Source: Mesorhizobium sp. AR10 (lineage in GTDB: Bacteria > Pseudomonadota > Alphaproteobacteria > Rhizobiales > Rhizobiaceae). Taken from it: a stretch of DNA of 64,000 nucleotides. The stretch's first letter is position 1; each line of letters starts with the position of its first letter. Of the stretch, positions 52,829-62,483 are shown one piece after another. The notes below the pieces were generated by a model. The model was given only the letters and a program-made list of their open reading frames with translations. It had not been told where the DNA came from and did no database searches. The stretch is taken from positions 2,582,001-2,646,000 of the forward strand of contig NZ_CP080524.1 of assembly GCF_024746795.1 (NCBI RefSeq), read 5' to 3'. A program made the position numbers and the translations under genes.

Positions 52829-53686
52829 ATGAAAAACCCTCGTAAGCGATCCGACGAGCCGATCCAAACTGTTTCTCGGCATCATGAAGAAAGCTCCAAA
52901 ACTGCTATCGTGCTTCCCTCCGGTCCGCCGCACGTACACTCGGACGTCGAGTTAGTCCTTTCGGAGCTCGACGCGCTGGACTCCGCCGGCGACGGTGGAG
53001 GGCTAGGTGATGGAGCAGAGGAAGATACTGAAGAAGAGGAAGAATACGATAGAACTATCTGGATAGATTTTCCGGAGGAAATACGTGTTCTCTATCACCT
53101 CGGAGATATAGAAATTCCAATTAGAAAATTGTTGAAATGGGCCGCTGCGGAACTTCCAGATGATGCGGCGACGATTAACGAGATACGTGAGGAATATTAC
53201 GGCGGGGATCAACCCGAAGATTACGATTTCGGAGTAAGCGAATTCTGCTTTAGAAACTTCCCGCCGACGATTGAGGAATTGGCAATCAAACGAGTTGCGC
53301 GAGCCGCTGGCCGCAAACAGCGTGAGGCTCTTCGGTTGGCATTGGAGAACTGTGAAGCAGAAGAAGCAATTCGCTCCCGCGACTGGCAAATTGATCAATT
53401 GGAAAGTCGGTCAAGTCCCTTCGATAACTACATGGAAAGGACGAAAAACGACGAAGCTGAATTTGGCGAAATGTACCGCGAGTTGCACGAAGCGTGGGAC
53501 AGTTTTGTTGTTGAACGGCAACAGCGAGACGATCCGGAGTTTAATACGAAGTCGCGTGCAAAGCTGATGATGTGGAAGCAGAAAATCGATCGCGCCTGTG
53601 GCACACGGCGTATCGTACGGGAAAATGAACGTAAGGCGATAATGGCTGAAAAAGCCTCAGCGACCAAGTCGAGGAATGCGGCATGA
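52829..53686 (+). CDS. Hypothetical acidic protein, coupled to next gene
   Basis: The 285-residue protein has a disordered N-terminus, a Glu-rich stretch (EEDTEEEEEYD, residues about 64-74), and a helical charged C-terminal half. Codon use is more AT-rich than in the backbone. It overlaps the next gene by 4 bases (ATGA at 53683), so the two form an operon. I do not recognise a family. Confidence 0.65.
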   Translation: MKNPRKRSDEPIQTVSRHHEESSKTAIVLPSGPPHVHSDVELVLSELDALDSAGDGGGLGDGAEEDTEEEEEYDRTIWIDFPEEIRVLYHLGDIEIPIRKLLKWAAAELPDDAATINEIREEYYGGDQPEDYDFGVSEFCFRNFPPTIEELAIKRVARAAGRKQREALRLALENCEAEEAIRSRDWQIDQLESRSSPFDNYMERTKNDEAEFGEMYRELHEAWDSFVVERQQRDDPEFNTKSRAKLMMWKQKIDRACGTRRIVRENERKAIMAEKASATKSRNAA

Positions 53687-54174
53687 CCGTGACTGTTCGC
53701 AGGTCAAAGCCAAAGACGCCAAAGCCATGGTCCTGGACAACGAGAAGGCGGTTCAAATGCGCATCTCACGACACCCATGACTTTGCAAAGTTCCGCAACA
53801 GCAAAGCGATCTCGGACTGCTACGGGACCATGGGCATGCCTGACATGTTCCCCGGCAGGAATTACCTGCCGGGGCCCATCATCGATGCCGTGATACGCGA
53901 GCTGGTGGAAATTTCACTCCCGTCAGATCGGTATGATGCGTGGAAGTGGCACGGACGCTACGACCCCGACCACTCCCGAATTTTAGTGACGCTACGGAGG
54001 TTTCGCATCCTCGGGGAAAGAGCGGAACTTATTCGCGACGCATTGTGGGCTATCGAACCGTATCCGTCAAAGAAATGGGTCGAATACTCCAAGATCGACA
54101 CGGTTCTTGAAGAGGTAGGCAGGCTCGTTGCACAGACGATGGCGAACGACCCCAATACGGGGTTCTGGCAATAG
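53683..54174 (+). CDS. Hypothetical protein, coupled to upstream gene
   Basis: The 163-residue protein has a basic start (MTVTVRRSKPKTPKPW) and a globular core with several Trp and Tyr residues. No recognised domain is seen. The overlap with the acidic upstream gene suggests an interacting acidic/basic pair. Confidence 0.65.
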   Translation: MTVTVRRSKPKTPKPWSWTTRRRFKCASHDTHDFAKFRNSKAISDCYGTMGMPDMFPGRNYLPGPIIDAVIRELVEISLPSDRYDAWKWHGRYDPDHSRILVTLRRFRILGERAELIRDALWAIEPYPSKKWVEYSKIDTVLEEVGRLVAQTMANDPNTGFWQ

Positions 54175-54502
54175 CTCTAACGGATGGACGCTGGGGCGCC
54201 GGCGTCCACCTTTTCTGTTACGGCCGCGTCGACAACGCTAAGTCGCAAATCGCAACCGTTACCAATGAGTGCCGCCGGCACATCTCACCCGCCGGCGCCA
54301 CACTGTCAGGGAAGCTTGTCACGGGCCGGGGCGTTTGGAAGCGCAGCTATACGCTGGAATAGCGGCGGCACTCCTAGGTGAGCTCCGCTGACGACGTGGC
54401 TGCTGTTCTTGCGCCTTGCCGGGCGTCCGGTGAGCTTCATCGGTCTCAACGCCGTGCACAAGTCCACAGAATTCGATAACCGGTCACCAAGAAAGCAAGC
54501 AG
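54175..54502. other. Gap without a supportable gene
   Basis: The stretch of 328 bases has only a weak open frame (54184-54381) with no start site. It probably carries the promoter for the gene at 54503. Confidence 0.35.
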
Positions 54503-55696
54503 ATGCCTCTAAGCGCGAACATCACTATAGCCAACAAGGATGGCTCTACAGCCGCGGCGATCCGCTATGAGTGTAGGCGGCTGCCGAACATCCAGCCTCG
54601 TCTACGGGGCCGATTGACGCTGGAACCGCACGTCGATTTCAACGCGTACATTACAACTGCCGTCATCGACTGGGTCGACCTGGTTTTCCGGACGGTTCTT
54701 CCGACCCAACGGAGATGGATTTTCGCTGAACTCGAGAAGGCCATCGGGAGCAGGTCGTTCGTCTGGCAGAACCGGGACGAGGATGAAGTCGAGTACCGGG
54801 AATTTCGCGTACGCTTTCAGGAACCGGAAATGAAAGATCTCTTGGCCGCTGAGCTCGCTATCAAGGGCAGGTGGGAATTGACACAGCCGACCATGGTCGA
54901 GAACTTGGAGATCAGTGTAGATTTTCGTCCGAAGGTGCCGTCGGACGTCAGCCTGGCGAGGATCTTTGGCGTTCTCGTCCGGAGTCACATTCCTGGCCGG
55001 GATGTCATTTCAGAACTATCAGATCGGCCGCGGTTCACATGGGGTAAAGGAAAGGGGAAAACTGCACACATACTGGCTGCTCAGAAAGGCAAACCCCACA
55101 GAAACGACGAATTGCTTCTAGCCACCGATAAGGACCGGCCGGCAGTGGCTGATGCATCTTATTACGTGGGCGCCAAGAAAGCCTCACCGTCGTGGCGCAC
55201 CATGACAAAGATCATGGACCAGCAGAACAAGGCGACCGGGAAGCGTCTAATTCTCCCGGAGAATGAGAGACGAGTGAGAATTGAGGTGACGCTTTCGAAC
55301 ACCGAACTGCGAAGCATCGGCATCGACACGATGGCAAGCCTGATGGCATTCCGCTTCCAGACATTTCAAGGTCTGTACTTCCGGTTCAGACTGCCCACGT
55401 TCGTAGATGTGAGTGTGCTGCCAAAAGACAATCACGCCGCTGTAAGCCATCTGCGGGAGAGTCAACGCCGAACGAAATTCTTGAATAGCGGCGTAGTCGG
55501 GCTGAAGGCCATGGACGATGCAAGAGCTAGGCAAACCGGAAAGCTTCAGGAGAGCGTGGACAAGAATGGAACCGGTTCAGCTAGGAGGGCTACGACTCAG
55601 CAAGAGCCTATGGTCGCCTACAAGGCCTTGACGGATCGCGTATTGATGGCGCTTCGTCATTTAGGAGGCCGTGTCCATGCGGCTACGATTTCGTAG
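54503..55696 (+). CDS. Hypothetical protein, possible replication initiator
   Basis: The 397-residue protein has no motif I can name with confidence. The segment RRVRIEVTLSNTELRSIGID followed by aromatic FRFQTFQGLYFRFRLP resembles beta-alpha-beta cores of plasmid or filamentous-phage replication initiators, where such strands precede the active site. A Lys/Arg-rich middle (GKGKGKTAHILAAQKGKPHR) fits nucleic acid binding. It sits among other mobile-element genes. The role is a guess. Confidence 0.55.
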   Translation: MPLSANITIANKDGSTAAAIRYECRRLPNIQPRLRGRLTLEPHVDFNAYITTAVIDWVDLVFRTVLPTQRRWIFAELEKAIGSRSFVWQNRDEDEVEYREFRVRFQEPEMKDLLAAELAIKGRWELTQPTMVENLEISVDFRPKVPSDVSLARIFGVLVRSHIPGRDVISELSDRPRFTWGKGKGKTAHILAAQKGKPHRNDELLLATDKDRPAVADASYYVGAKKASPSWRTMTKIMDQQNKATGKRLILPENERRVRIEVTLSNTELRSIGIDTMASLMAFRFQTFQGLYFRFRLPTFVDVSVLPKDNHAAVSHLRESQRRTKFLNSGVVGLKAMDDARARQTGKLQESVDKNGTGSARRATTQQEPMVAYKALTDRVLMALRHLGGRVHAATIS

Positions 55697-56169
55697 AGGC
55701 AAGCGAGGCAAAGAGCTTGTGTGATTGGTTCGTGTCAGCTGCCATGTGTCGTTGTGTCTAAGACAAGTTATTAGATCCCAGAGCCTGCCTTTTTCGCAAA
55801 CGCAACGCTGTCAACGAGTTGAGAGCGCTCAGAATGCTCGCAGCGCGCTTGAAAGCGTGGACAAAAGTTCTGGTCCAGCAAGGCTGATTGATCATGAAGG
55901 TTCAGAAAACGACAGATGCGTGATACCCCGGCTCGCTATTCCGCAACTGCTAGCCTTTTCCGGTTATCCAGGGATAGGGGCCGACCTCGTATTCGGGGTC
56001 GCGAGAAGTTCGATATGGTGTAGGAGCACATCAGGTTCGTTCAGGGGAGGCTAAGGGCGCGCTCCGAGCGTCGTTGAGCATCGTTGTGCATGAACTGGCG
56101 ATGTGTGCTCTGGTGACGCTGCCCGACAACGGCTCAAGGCGCGCCATCCTCTGCCGTGGCGGGAGATAG
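55697..56169. other. Gap without a supportable gene
   Basis: An open frame at 55725-56054 has low-complexity composition and no ribosome binding site. I see no structured RNA or known site. Confidence 0.35.
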
Positions 56170-56949
56170 GTGGCAGCAGATCAAATTGAAAACACTGAAC
56201 ATAGTGCAGTCATTGCAATGACAGATCGGAAGCAGTTTGTGGCATTGTGTTTTAGCCATGTGGGGAGACAACCTCGCACAGCTTCAGAGCTCCGCAAGCT
56301 CCCATGGCTGAACCGACAGCACAGGATAATTCAGCATTGGGCAGCGGCGAGTAATTATCATCTGGCCGCCACGCTCTTTCAAACCACAACTCACACTGAA
56401 ACAGTTTTTACCGAAAGCGCAAAATTCCATACGGCCGTGCGCCTTGCGGGAGGACTGGCGTGCCCCTTGGTCCTGGCCGATGTGTTGGGTTTGCTATCTC
56501 GAACTTCAACCGAGAAAATCGTTACCTGTATGCAACTGCTCGATTCCATCGCCGTGGACGTTTGGGACGCGAGTCGCAACTGTACGTGGCAGTCACTGTC
56601 GTTTGAGGTGCGAAACGAATTAGGGCGCCGGGCGATGGCGGTTCGGTTGAGCCGGACAGGCCCGATCAGAGCTGGATTGAAGTCAGCCGGCACTCGAAAG
56701 AAACCTCCGGCCGATAACTGGAAGCGAGGCAATATGGCAAACCAGACCAAGGCTGACGCATTTGCACGCGAACTCGCGGAGTTCGTTCGATCGCAAATGG
56801 CGAAACTAGTGCCCGGTGCGAAGGTTTCACCATCAGCCTTGGCACGCTCACTTAACGAGGCTGGTGTCCTCTCGCCGCGTTCAGGCCTCTGGAATCACAA
56901 TTCGGCCAGAAACCTCCTTGAACGTGTCGAAAAGCTCAATCGGAGGTGA
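56170..56949 (+). CDS. Hypothetical protein with recombinase-like C-terminal domain
   Basis: The 259-residue protein starts at a GTG preceded by GGGAG. Its C-terminal 45 residues (SPSALARSLNEAGVLSPRSGLWNHNSARNLLERVEKL) look like the small DNA-binding domain of large serine recombinases. The catalytic resolvase domain is absent. The N-terminal part is unrecognised. It is the last gene before the tRNA-Arg scar. Confidence 0.6.
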   Translation: MAADQIENTEHSAVIAMTDRKQFVALCFSHVGRQPRTASELRKLPWLNRQHRIIQHWAAASNYHLAATLFQTTTHTETVFTESAKFHTAVRLAGGLACPLVLADVLGLLSRTSTEKIVTCMQLLDSIAVDVWDASRNCTWQSLSFEVRNELGRRAMAVRLSRTGPIRAGLKSAGTRKKPPADNWKRGNMANQTKADAFARELAEFVRSQMAKLVPGAKVSPSALARSLNEAGVLSPRSGLWNHNSARNLLERVEKLNRR

Positions 56950-57052
56950 GTTCGCGAGCCCATCAGCGAAACCTGAGGCCAGCCGATCGCCGAGCCAGGG
57001 AGCGGCACTGAGGCTCGCAATTGGCCGCCACAACGAAAGAACATCGTCATGT

Positions 57053-57102
57053 CTGCCCTCCGAAGACAGGTGTCACGGGTTCGAATTCTGTCGGGCATGC
57101 CA
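57053..57102 (+). tRNA. 3' part of tRNA-Arg(CCG): probable attachment-site scar
   Basis: The sequence folds as the right-hand part of a tRNA: anticodon stem and loop (57053-57069, loop CTCCGAA with anticodon CCG), a 5-base variable loop, a T-arm with loop TTCGAAT (57080-57086), a 3' acceptor strand CGGGCAT, discriminator G and CCA (57100-57102). The 5' acceptor, D-arm and the rest are absent upstream. One mismatch (C-A) lies in the anticodon stem. Such 3' tRNA pieces are left by tRNA-directed integrases, so this is a candidate att site. Confidence 0.7.
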
Positions 57103-57418
57103 TTTCCAACAATTGAATTCGCTGATCTTTTTCGCTTCCGGATCCGTGCGCACTGGCTAAGTTTTTCGGAATTCAGTCGGTTTTTCAGCCGGTTTTGGAG
57201 GGTTGGCGGCATTCAGCGCCGAAATCGCGCTGCTGCGGGAACGGGGTTATGCATAAACTGCCTACCGCCCCGGTGAGCGGAAGGCAGCCCTAGATAGGAC
57301 TGTGGAAGCTCAGACAGAGCGTCGTGCCAGTGAATTTGGCGCTCTTTAGAACAGTTTCTTAATCGAGAGATGGGATCAATAATTCTTAGTCTGCCCCGCA
57401 AATGTGGTGTTGATCAGC

Positions 57419-59476
57419 ATGCCTTATCATCGCTGGCGAGAGAATGCCTTTCTTGGCCAATCCGATCGGCTGTTCGCGAAGGTGCCCTATATCGTTGCCG
57501 GCATCTATGCCTTGGTGAGCGCGACATGGATTGTCTTCAGCGACCGATTGTTGGTCAGCCTTGCCGGAGACTATTCCCAGTACCAGTACCTCCAGACGTA
57601 CAAAGGATGGCTTTTCGTTTCTATTTCGGCACTGATGATCCTTCTGGTTCTCAGAGGTGCCTGGAAGGGTATCTTCGCCGTATATGAGACTTCGTTGGAA
57701 AGCGAGCGCCGGCTCCAACTGGCGCTGACCAGCGCGGACGGAGGCGTTTGGGAAATGAATTTGGCAAATGGCGACCCAAAAATTACTTTCATTTCGCCGG
57801 AGCTGACGGGGCGACTGGGACTTCCTCCAACCCACAGGCTCTCCATGGCGGAGCTGCGTGCGAGAAGACACCCAGATGACCTCGAACGTATCGATCGAAT
57901 CTTGGAGGATTTCATCACGTCCGGCGGACAGCGCCCATATGACGTTCGCTACAGGGTGCGAACAAACGACGGTTCTTACCGCTGGGTACATTCGCGCGGA
58001 AATATTGTTTCCGACGAGAGTGGCACGGCCCAACGAATGGTCGGCGTCTCCCTGGATATCACCGAGCAGATGGAGGCCGAAGAGCGAGTCCGACAGCTTC
58101 TGCGTTTTGACCCTCTGACAGGATTGGCAAAGCCGCACAAGTTCCTTGCCGATGTCGATCACGCGCTTGCCACGATAACCCCGGTTGCCGTGCTTGCGGT
58201 TGTTCAGGTCAAGTTGCTTGATCTCAATAACCTCATCGAGGAATCAGAGACGGTGGAAGATGCACAGATCATCCACATCATTGGCGATCGTTTACACGCG
58301 CTCTCGGATTCCGCCGTCCTTGCCTCCCGCGTATCGACCGATGTTTTTGCTATCGCGACGCCAGCAATGCAGACCGCAGAAGCGGTCCACAGCCTTGTGC
58401 AGCATGTTCTGGATCGTATTTCGGAGCCGATGCAGTTAGCGGGTCGATGCGTGCGGGTTCGCTTTCATACGGGAGCCGCCCTCTATTCAGGGGATGGCGC
58501 CAATGCACATGGCCTACTGCGCAACAGCGGCCATGCTCTCGATGAGGCCGACCGTACCGCAGATGCTGGCATCCGATGGTTCACTGACGGTGTGAATTCC
58601 AGATTCCGGCAGCGGAACACTCGCCTCCGAGACCTTGCAAGTGCTGTGGTCAACCGCGAAATCGAATGCCACTTCCAACCCATTATCGACCTCTCCACCG
58701 GGCGAACGGCCGGGTTCGAGGCGCTTGCACGGTGGCGTACAACCGGCGAGGGTTTGCTCGCCCCGGATCAGTTCATTGGGCTTGCTGAGGAGTTCGGGCA
58801 CATAGGGCAGATCGGGGAAGATGTCCTCAGGCAGGCATGCCGCGCCGCGGCCAGCTGGCACGTGGGTTCAGAGCGGGCACCGTTCGTCGCTGTCAATGTC
58901 TCACCGATGCAACTTGATGATCCAGTTTTTCCGGCCGTTGTTGCACGTGTTCTCGCGGATAGCGGGTTGTCCCCGAGCCGGCTTGAGCTGGAGATTACAG
59001 AGAGTGCCCTCACGAAGGACCCGGAAGCGGCGGCGCAACGTCTTGAGACCTTCAGACGGCTCGGGATTTCGATTGCACTCGACGATTTCGGTACCGGGTA
59101 TTCCTCGCTATCTCTGCTCATCAGATTTCCTTTCACTCGGCTCAAGATCGATCGATCTTTTCTCACAGGATACGGTCTGCGTCGTGAGAGCACGATCATT
59201 GTCGACATGATCATTGACCTTGGCGAGCACCTAGGTCTTTCGATCACGGCGGAAGGTGTGGAGACACGAAAGCAGGCTGAAATGCTGTCCCGCAGGGGCG
59301 TTACCTTTGCCCAGGGCTACCGATTTAGTCGGCCCGTCGCATCGGAGAACGTCCAGGCGCTTCTGGACAAGGCGTGGCCAATTGAAAGCGGAAACTGGAA
59401 AGCCATTCGGCCTGAAAGAACCAAACGCCAATGGCGCGGTCCATCGAAACTCTCCAAGCCTTCAAACCAGCCGTGA
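57419..59476 (+). CDS. PAS-GGDEF-EAL protein: probable c-di-GMP phosphodiesterase
   Basis: The 685-residue inner-membrane protein has two N-terminal helices (residues about 22-41 and 63-82), a PAS domain (LALTSADGGVWEMN...DITEQ), a GGDEF domain and an EAL domain. The GGDEF motif is degenerate (RVSTDVFAI), so no cyclase activity is expected. The EAL domain keeps the key residues: GFEALARW, NVSPMQL, ELEITES, LDDFGTGYSSL, KIDRSFL and TAEGVET. It should therefore hydrolyse cyclic di-GMP in response to the PAS signal. The ATG at 57419 is chosen over a GTG five codons earlier; both have weak ribosome binding sites. Confidence 0.88.
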   Translation: MPYHRWRENAFLGQSDRLFAKVPYIVAGIYALVSATWIVFSDRLLVSLAGDYSQYQYLQTYKGWLFVSISALMILLVLRGAWKGIFAVYETSLESERRLQLALTSADGGVWEMNLANGDPKITFISPELTGRLGLPPTHRLSMAELRARRHPDDLERIDRILEDFITSGGQRPYDVRYRVRTNDGSYRWVHSRGNIVSDESGTAQRMVGVSLDITEQMEAEERVRQLLRFDPLTGLAKPHKFLADVDHALATITPVAVLAVVQVKLLDLNNLIEESETVEDAQIIHIIGDRLHALSDSAVLASRVSTDVFAIATPAMQTAEAVHSLVQHVLDRISEPMQLAGRCVRVRFHTGAALYSGDGANAHGLLRNSGHALDEADRTADAGIRWFTDGVNSRFRQRNTRLRDLASAVVNREIECHFQPIIDLSTGRTAGFEALARWRTTGEGLLAPDQFIGLAEEFGHIGQIGEDVLRQACRAAASWHVGSERAPFVAVNVSPMQLDDPVFPAVVARVLADSGLSPSRLELEITESALTKDPEAAAQRLETFRRLGISIALDDFGTGYSSLSLLIRFPFTRLKIDRSFLTGYGLRRESTIIVDMIIDLGEHLGLSITAEGVETRKQAEMLSRRGVTFAQGYRFSRPVASENVQALLDKAWPIESGNWKAIRPERTKRQWRGPSKLSKPSNQP

Positions 59477-59502
59477 CAAATGACAATGGGGCGGGGGCTC
59501 CG

Positions 59503-60228
59503 CTATTCGTTCCGCCGCTGGCCAAAGAGCTGCAGCAGGAGCATAAAAAGATTGATGAAGTCGAGATAGAGTGACAACGCACCAAGGATCGCCTTCTTGT
59601 CGGCGCCCTCAAGGCTGTCAGATTCAAGATACAGCTCCTTGATCCGCTGCGTGTCATAGGCAGTGAGGCCGACGAACACGATCACGCCGATGATCGAGAT
59701 GACAAATTGAAGGGTGGAAGACCCAAGAAAGATGTTAATGATCGAGGCGATGACGATTGCGATCAAGCCCATAAACATGAACGAGCCGATCGCCGACAGG
59801 TCGCTCTTGGTGGTGTAGCCGTACAGGCTCATGGCGCCGAACGTAGCGGCAGTAATGAAGAAGACCCGCGCAATCGATGCGCCGGCGTAGATGAGGAAAA
59901 TCCTCCCAACGAAAGCCCCATCACGGCCGCGTAGGTCCAAAACAGGATTCGCGCCGTACCGACGCTTATCCGGTCGATGCCGAAGCTCAGGACGAACACG
60001 AACCCGAGCGGCGCCAGCAGGACGAGCCAAATCAGGGCCGTGCCTGCGATCGACTGATAAAGCCGGAGGACGCAGCGACATAAGCAACGAACCCGGTCAT
60101 CGCCAAGCCACCCGCCATGTGGTTGTAGACCTTCATCAGTAGTCTCGCAGGGCGGTATCGATCACTGGCGCGACCGAATCCGCCAGCCGAGAGCCCATAG
60201 GCGGCCTGTGCGGATCGTAGTTGGTCAT
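59503..60228 (-). pseudogene. Bax inhibitor-1/YccA family membrane protein, three frameshifts
   Basis: Read from the ATG at 60228 (MTNYDPHRPPMGS), homology to 240-residue BI-1 proteins continues to the natural end FINLFMLLLQLFGQRRNE, but in three frame changes. Single bases appear missing near 60135 (LRDY / LMKVYNHMAGG), near 60060 (AASSGF / YQSIAGTALIW) and near 59910 (VMGLSLG / IFLIYAGASIARV). The rest is conserved. All three events are one-base deletions. It is either a recent pseudogene or sequence with indel errors. Confidence 0.8.
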
Positions 60229-60385
60229 AGTCCCGTACCTTTTGTGGTGCTGCGTGCAGGAGGCTAGATGACGCTCGGCAACAGGCATTGACGGTCATCA
60301 TGAATCACGTGTTTCAGCCGCCAAACGACGTGTAGGTCGGCGGAGGCAGGCCAGCGTCGGTACTACGCCGTCTTCCGCCTTTGCC

Positions 60386-60835
60386 CTACAGCAGTAGGTC
60401 GAACATGCGGAAGGCCTGATCCCAATGTCTAGTCTGGGGGTTCTTCAAGTCCGGTTGCAGGACTACAAAAGTCTTTGCGAGCGCGTAGCTCAAGCCACCG
60501 GCTATCTCGGCAAAATGTTCGTCGGTTTCGTAACTGATGGCGATGTCGAGCGGCGGGCGTCCAGCGATATGGTCGATGATCGGAGTGACTTCGAGCTCGG
60601 CGTCGATCCGCTTGAAGGCTTGAACACTTTCCTGCAGCCCCTTGGTAATCGGTAGGTCCTGCGGTTCTATCACCAGATTGCCGTTGGCCCTCGCCCTAGC
60701 CTCGGCGATGAGCAGCATGTCGTAGAGCTTGCGGTTAACAAAATCCTGGTAGCGGGCGATGTCCGCCTTGTCGACGTCGAGTTCTGCAGCCTTGCGGAAG
60801 AGCCGCTGGATCTTATGAACGCCAAACCGGGTCAT
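60386..60835 (-). CDS. DUF1931 histone-fold-like protein
   Basis: The 149-residue protein matches DUF1931 end to end: TRFGVHKIQRLFRKAAELDVDKADIARYQDFVNRKLYDMLLIAEARARANG, IEPQDLPITKGLQES and NPQTRHWDQAFRMFDLLL. Structures of this family show a tandem histone-like fold. The cellular role is not established; DNA binding is unproven. Confidence 0.9.
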   Translation of the reverse strand: MTRFGVHKIQRLFRKAAELDVDKADIARYQDFVNRKLYDMLLIAEARARANGNLVIEPQDLPITKGLQESVQAFKRIDAELEVTPIIDHIAGRPPLDIAISYETDEHFAEIAGGLSYALAKTFVVLQPDLKNPQTRHWDQAFRMFDLLL

Positions 60836-61148
60836 GCGACTGTCCTGTACATACGTGGGTGCTTATTGTCGCAAGGTGGCCGTTGTGGGCCAACGATACA
60901 TTGACCGTTGTCAAATCTGGAAGGGCCTCGTCCCTCGCCTTTGGTCAAGACCGCCGACCGGACCTATGATGCTCGCGCCAGCCTGGCGTGAACTTCGGGC
61001 ACGCCCGCGGCGCCTTCACCGATGGCAGACTCGCTAGCCCCGACAGGGACAGTCCCTCGTTTGCGTACGGCACGCTGCGGAGACGACGCTCCGATCCCAA
61101 TTGCACATTCGTCCCCGAAGAAGAGGTCGTCGCCTGGTGGCAGCGCCG
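60836..61148. other. Gap between DUF1931 and FMN reductase genes
   Basis: These 313 bases hold only overlapping short frames on both strands with no recognisable product. The DUF1931 promoter presumably lies here. Confidence 0.35.
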
Positions 61149-61730
61149 TCAAGAGTTCAGCCTGGGCCTCGGCAATACCGTATAGACGCGGGTGATAAAT
61201 GCATGGAATTCTGCCATATAGCTGCGAAGGAAATCGGCCGTCGTCTCGTCTGTAATTTCACCTTCATCGGTAATGAGGCCAGGCTTGAACTGGATATAGG
61301 CTTCCGGTGCATTCATCTGCGGTGAATTGCAGAAGCCGAGCACGCTGCGCAGGCTTTGCTGGGCCACTGCAGTGCCGATCGCGCCTGGCGATGTCCCGAT
61401 CACAGCTGACGGTTTGCGCGTGAACGAGTTCGTCCCGTAGGGACGACTTGCCCAGTCGATGGCGTTTTTCAGACCGCCAGGGATTGAACGGTTGTATTCC
61501 GGCGTTACGAACAGCACCGCGTCGACCGCTGCGATGGCTTCCTTGAAGGCTTTGGCAGGTGGGGGAAAATTGGCGTCGTAGTCGTAGCTGTAGAGCGGCA
61601 GGTCCCTGAACGAAATTTCCTCCATTTCAAGTTCCGGGGGAGCGAGAACCACCAGCGCCCGGGCTAGCCTGCGATTGATGGAGGCCGTGGCCAGGCTTCC
61701 GATAAAGTAGCCAACCTTGTAGGTGGTCAT
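61149..61730 (-). CDS. NADPH-dependent FMN reductase
   Basis: The 193-residue flavodoxin-like protein matches FMN_red: VGYFIGSLATASINRRLARAL binds FMN phosphate, and FVTPEYNRSIPGGLKNAIDWASRP is the family signature. The ATG at 61730 is chosen; the open frame extends 64 codons upstream without homology. Members reduce quinones, azo compounds or chromate. The neighbouring small proteins suggest an oxidative-stress setting. Confidence 0.92.
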   Translation of the reverse strand: MTTYKVGYFIGSLATASINRRLARALVVLAPPELEMEEISFRDLPLYSYDYDANFPPPAKAFKEAIAAVDAVLFVTPEYNRSIPGGLKNAIDWASRPYGTNSFTRKPSAVIGTSPGAIGTAVAQQSLRSVLGFCNSPQMNAPEAYIQFKPGLITDEGEITDETTADFLRSYMAEFHAFITRVYTVLPRPRLNS

Positions 61731-61974
61731 GGGACACCTGTTTCCTGGACGTTCATCCGATATGCCGATCTGGCGAAGACCGCGAAAGGCGAGGACACGG
61801 CCTACAAAGTCCAACGCCCGACGGCTGGTGCAAATAACTGCGAAAGAGCCCGCGGCGGCGCCTGTGTCGCCCTTGCCGACGGCCGGCGCTGTGGATGCAA
61901 GGGCGTCAGCGGCGCGTCGCAACGCGGGTTCTCTCGCAACGTGTCCGTTCGACCGAGGGCGCCGCGACGAAACG

Positions 61975-62250
61975 CTATGACGGCGGATTGACGTTCTTGC
62001 AGAAGGCGATCACTGCTGGCGGATGAGAATCTGCTGGCTCGGTCACGGCGACGAGGCAGGCCTCCCTGACTTTGACCTGCTGGTCAGCCGGGAGGCCCTC
62101 CGTGAATTTCTTGTTCTCATCCTGGGTGGTCCCGGCGCCGCTGATGTCAACGCCGAACTCCTTCATGCCGGGCGCGTCTTGCGCAAGTGCAGCGCTCATG
62201 CCGAGACCGAGCGCGAACGACGCTATCGTGACGATGCTTGTGGTTCTCAT
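61975..62250 (-). CDS. Small secreted protein
   Basis: The 91-residue protein has a signal peptide (MRTTSIVTIASFALGLGMSAALAQD, cleavage near residue 24). The mature part carries two Cys residues (ACLVAV...FCKNVNPPS), probably a disulfide. No known family; periplasmic location is inferred. Confidence 0.65.
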   Translation of the reverse strand: MRTTSIVTIASFALGLGMSAALAQDAPGMKEFGVDISGAGTTQDENKKFTEGLPADQQVKVREACLVAVTEPADSHPPAVIAFCKNVNPPS

Positions 62251-62483
62251 GTCTTGCTCCTTGGGCGGAACGTCCCGGGGCGGGAGTTCTTCTCAGAGCA
62301 CTCAGTTTAGTATCCTGCGGCCGGCAGCGCGTTGACGGGGGTCAATGTCCGTTCTCAACGTCAGGTGTGTTGTCGCGACCGTCTTCGGCGTCTTTCCTAT
62401 TAAAAATCCTTAATTTTGCTTTCGCACGAGCGCCACCTATGTTGTCGTTGAAAACGAAATCGTTTCAGAAGGAAACGCTGCCG

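Noticed and set aside
57026..57102. A complete, functional tRNA-Arg
   Set aside because: No 5' acceptor strand or D-arm is present at the expected distance upstream.
56895..57212. Minus-strand frame containing MPDRIRTRDTCLRRAD
   Set aside because: This is the well-known spurious peptide produced by reading the antisense of a tRNA-Arg 3' end.
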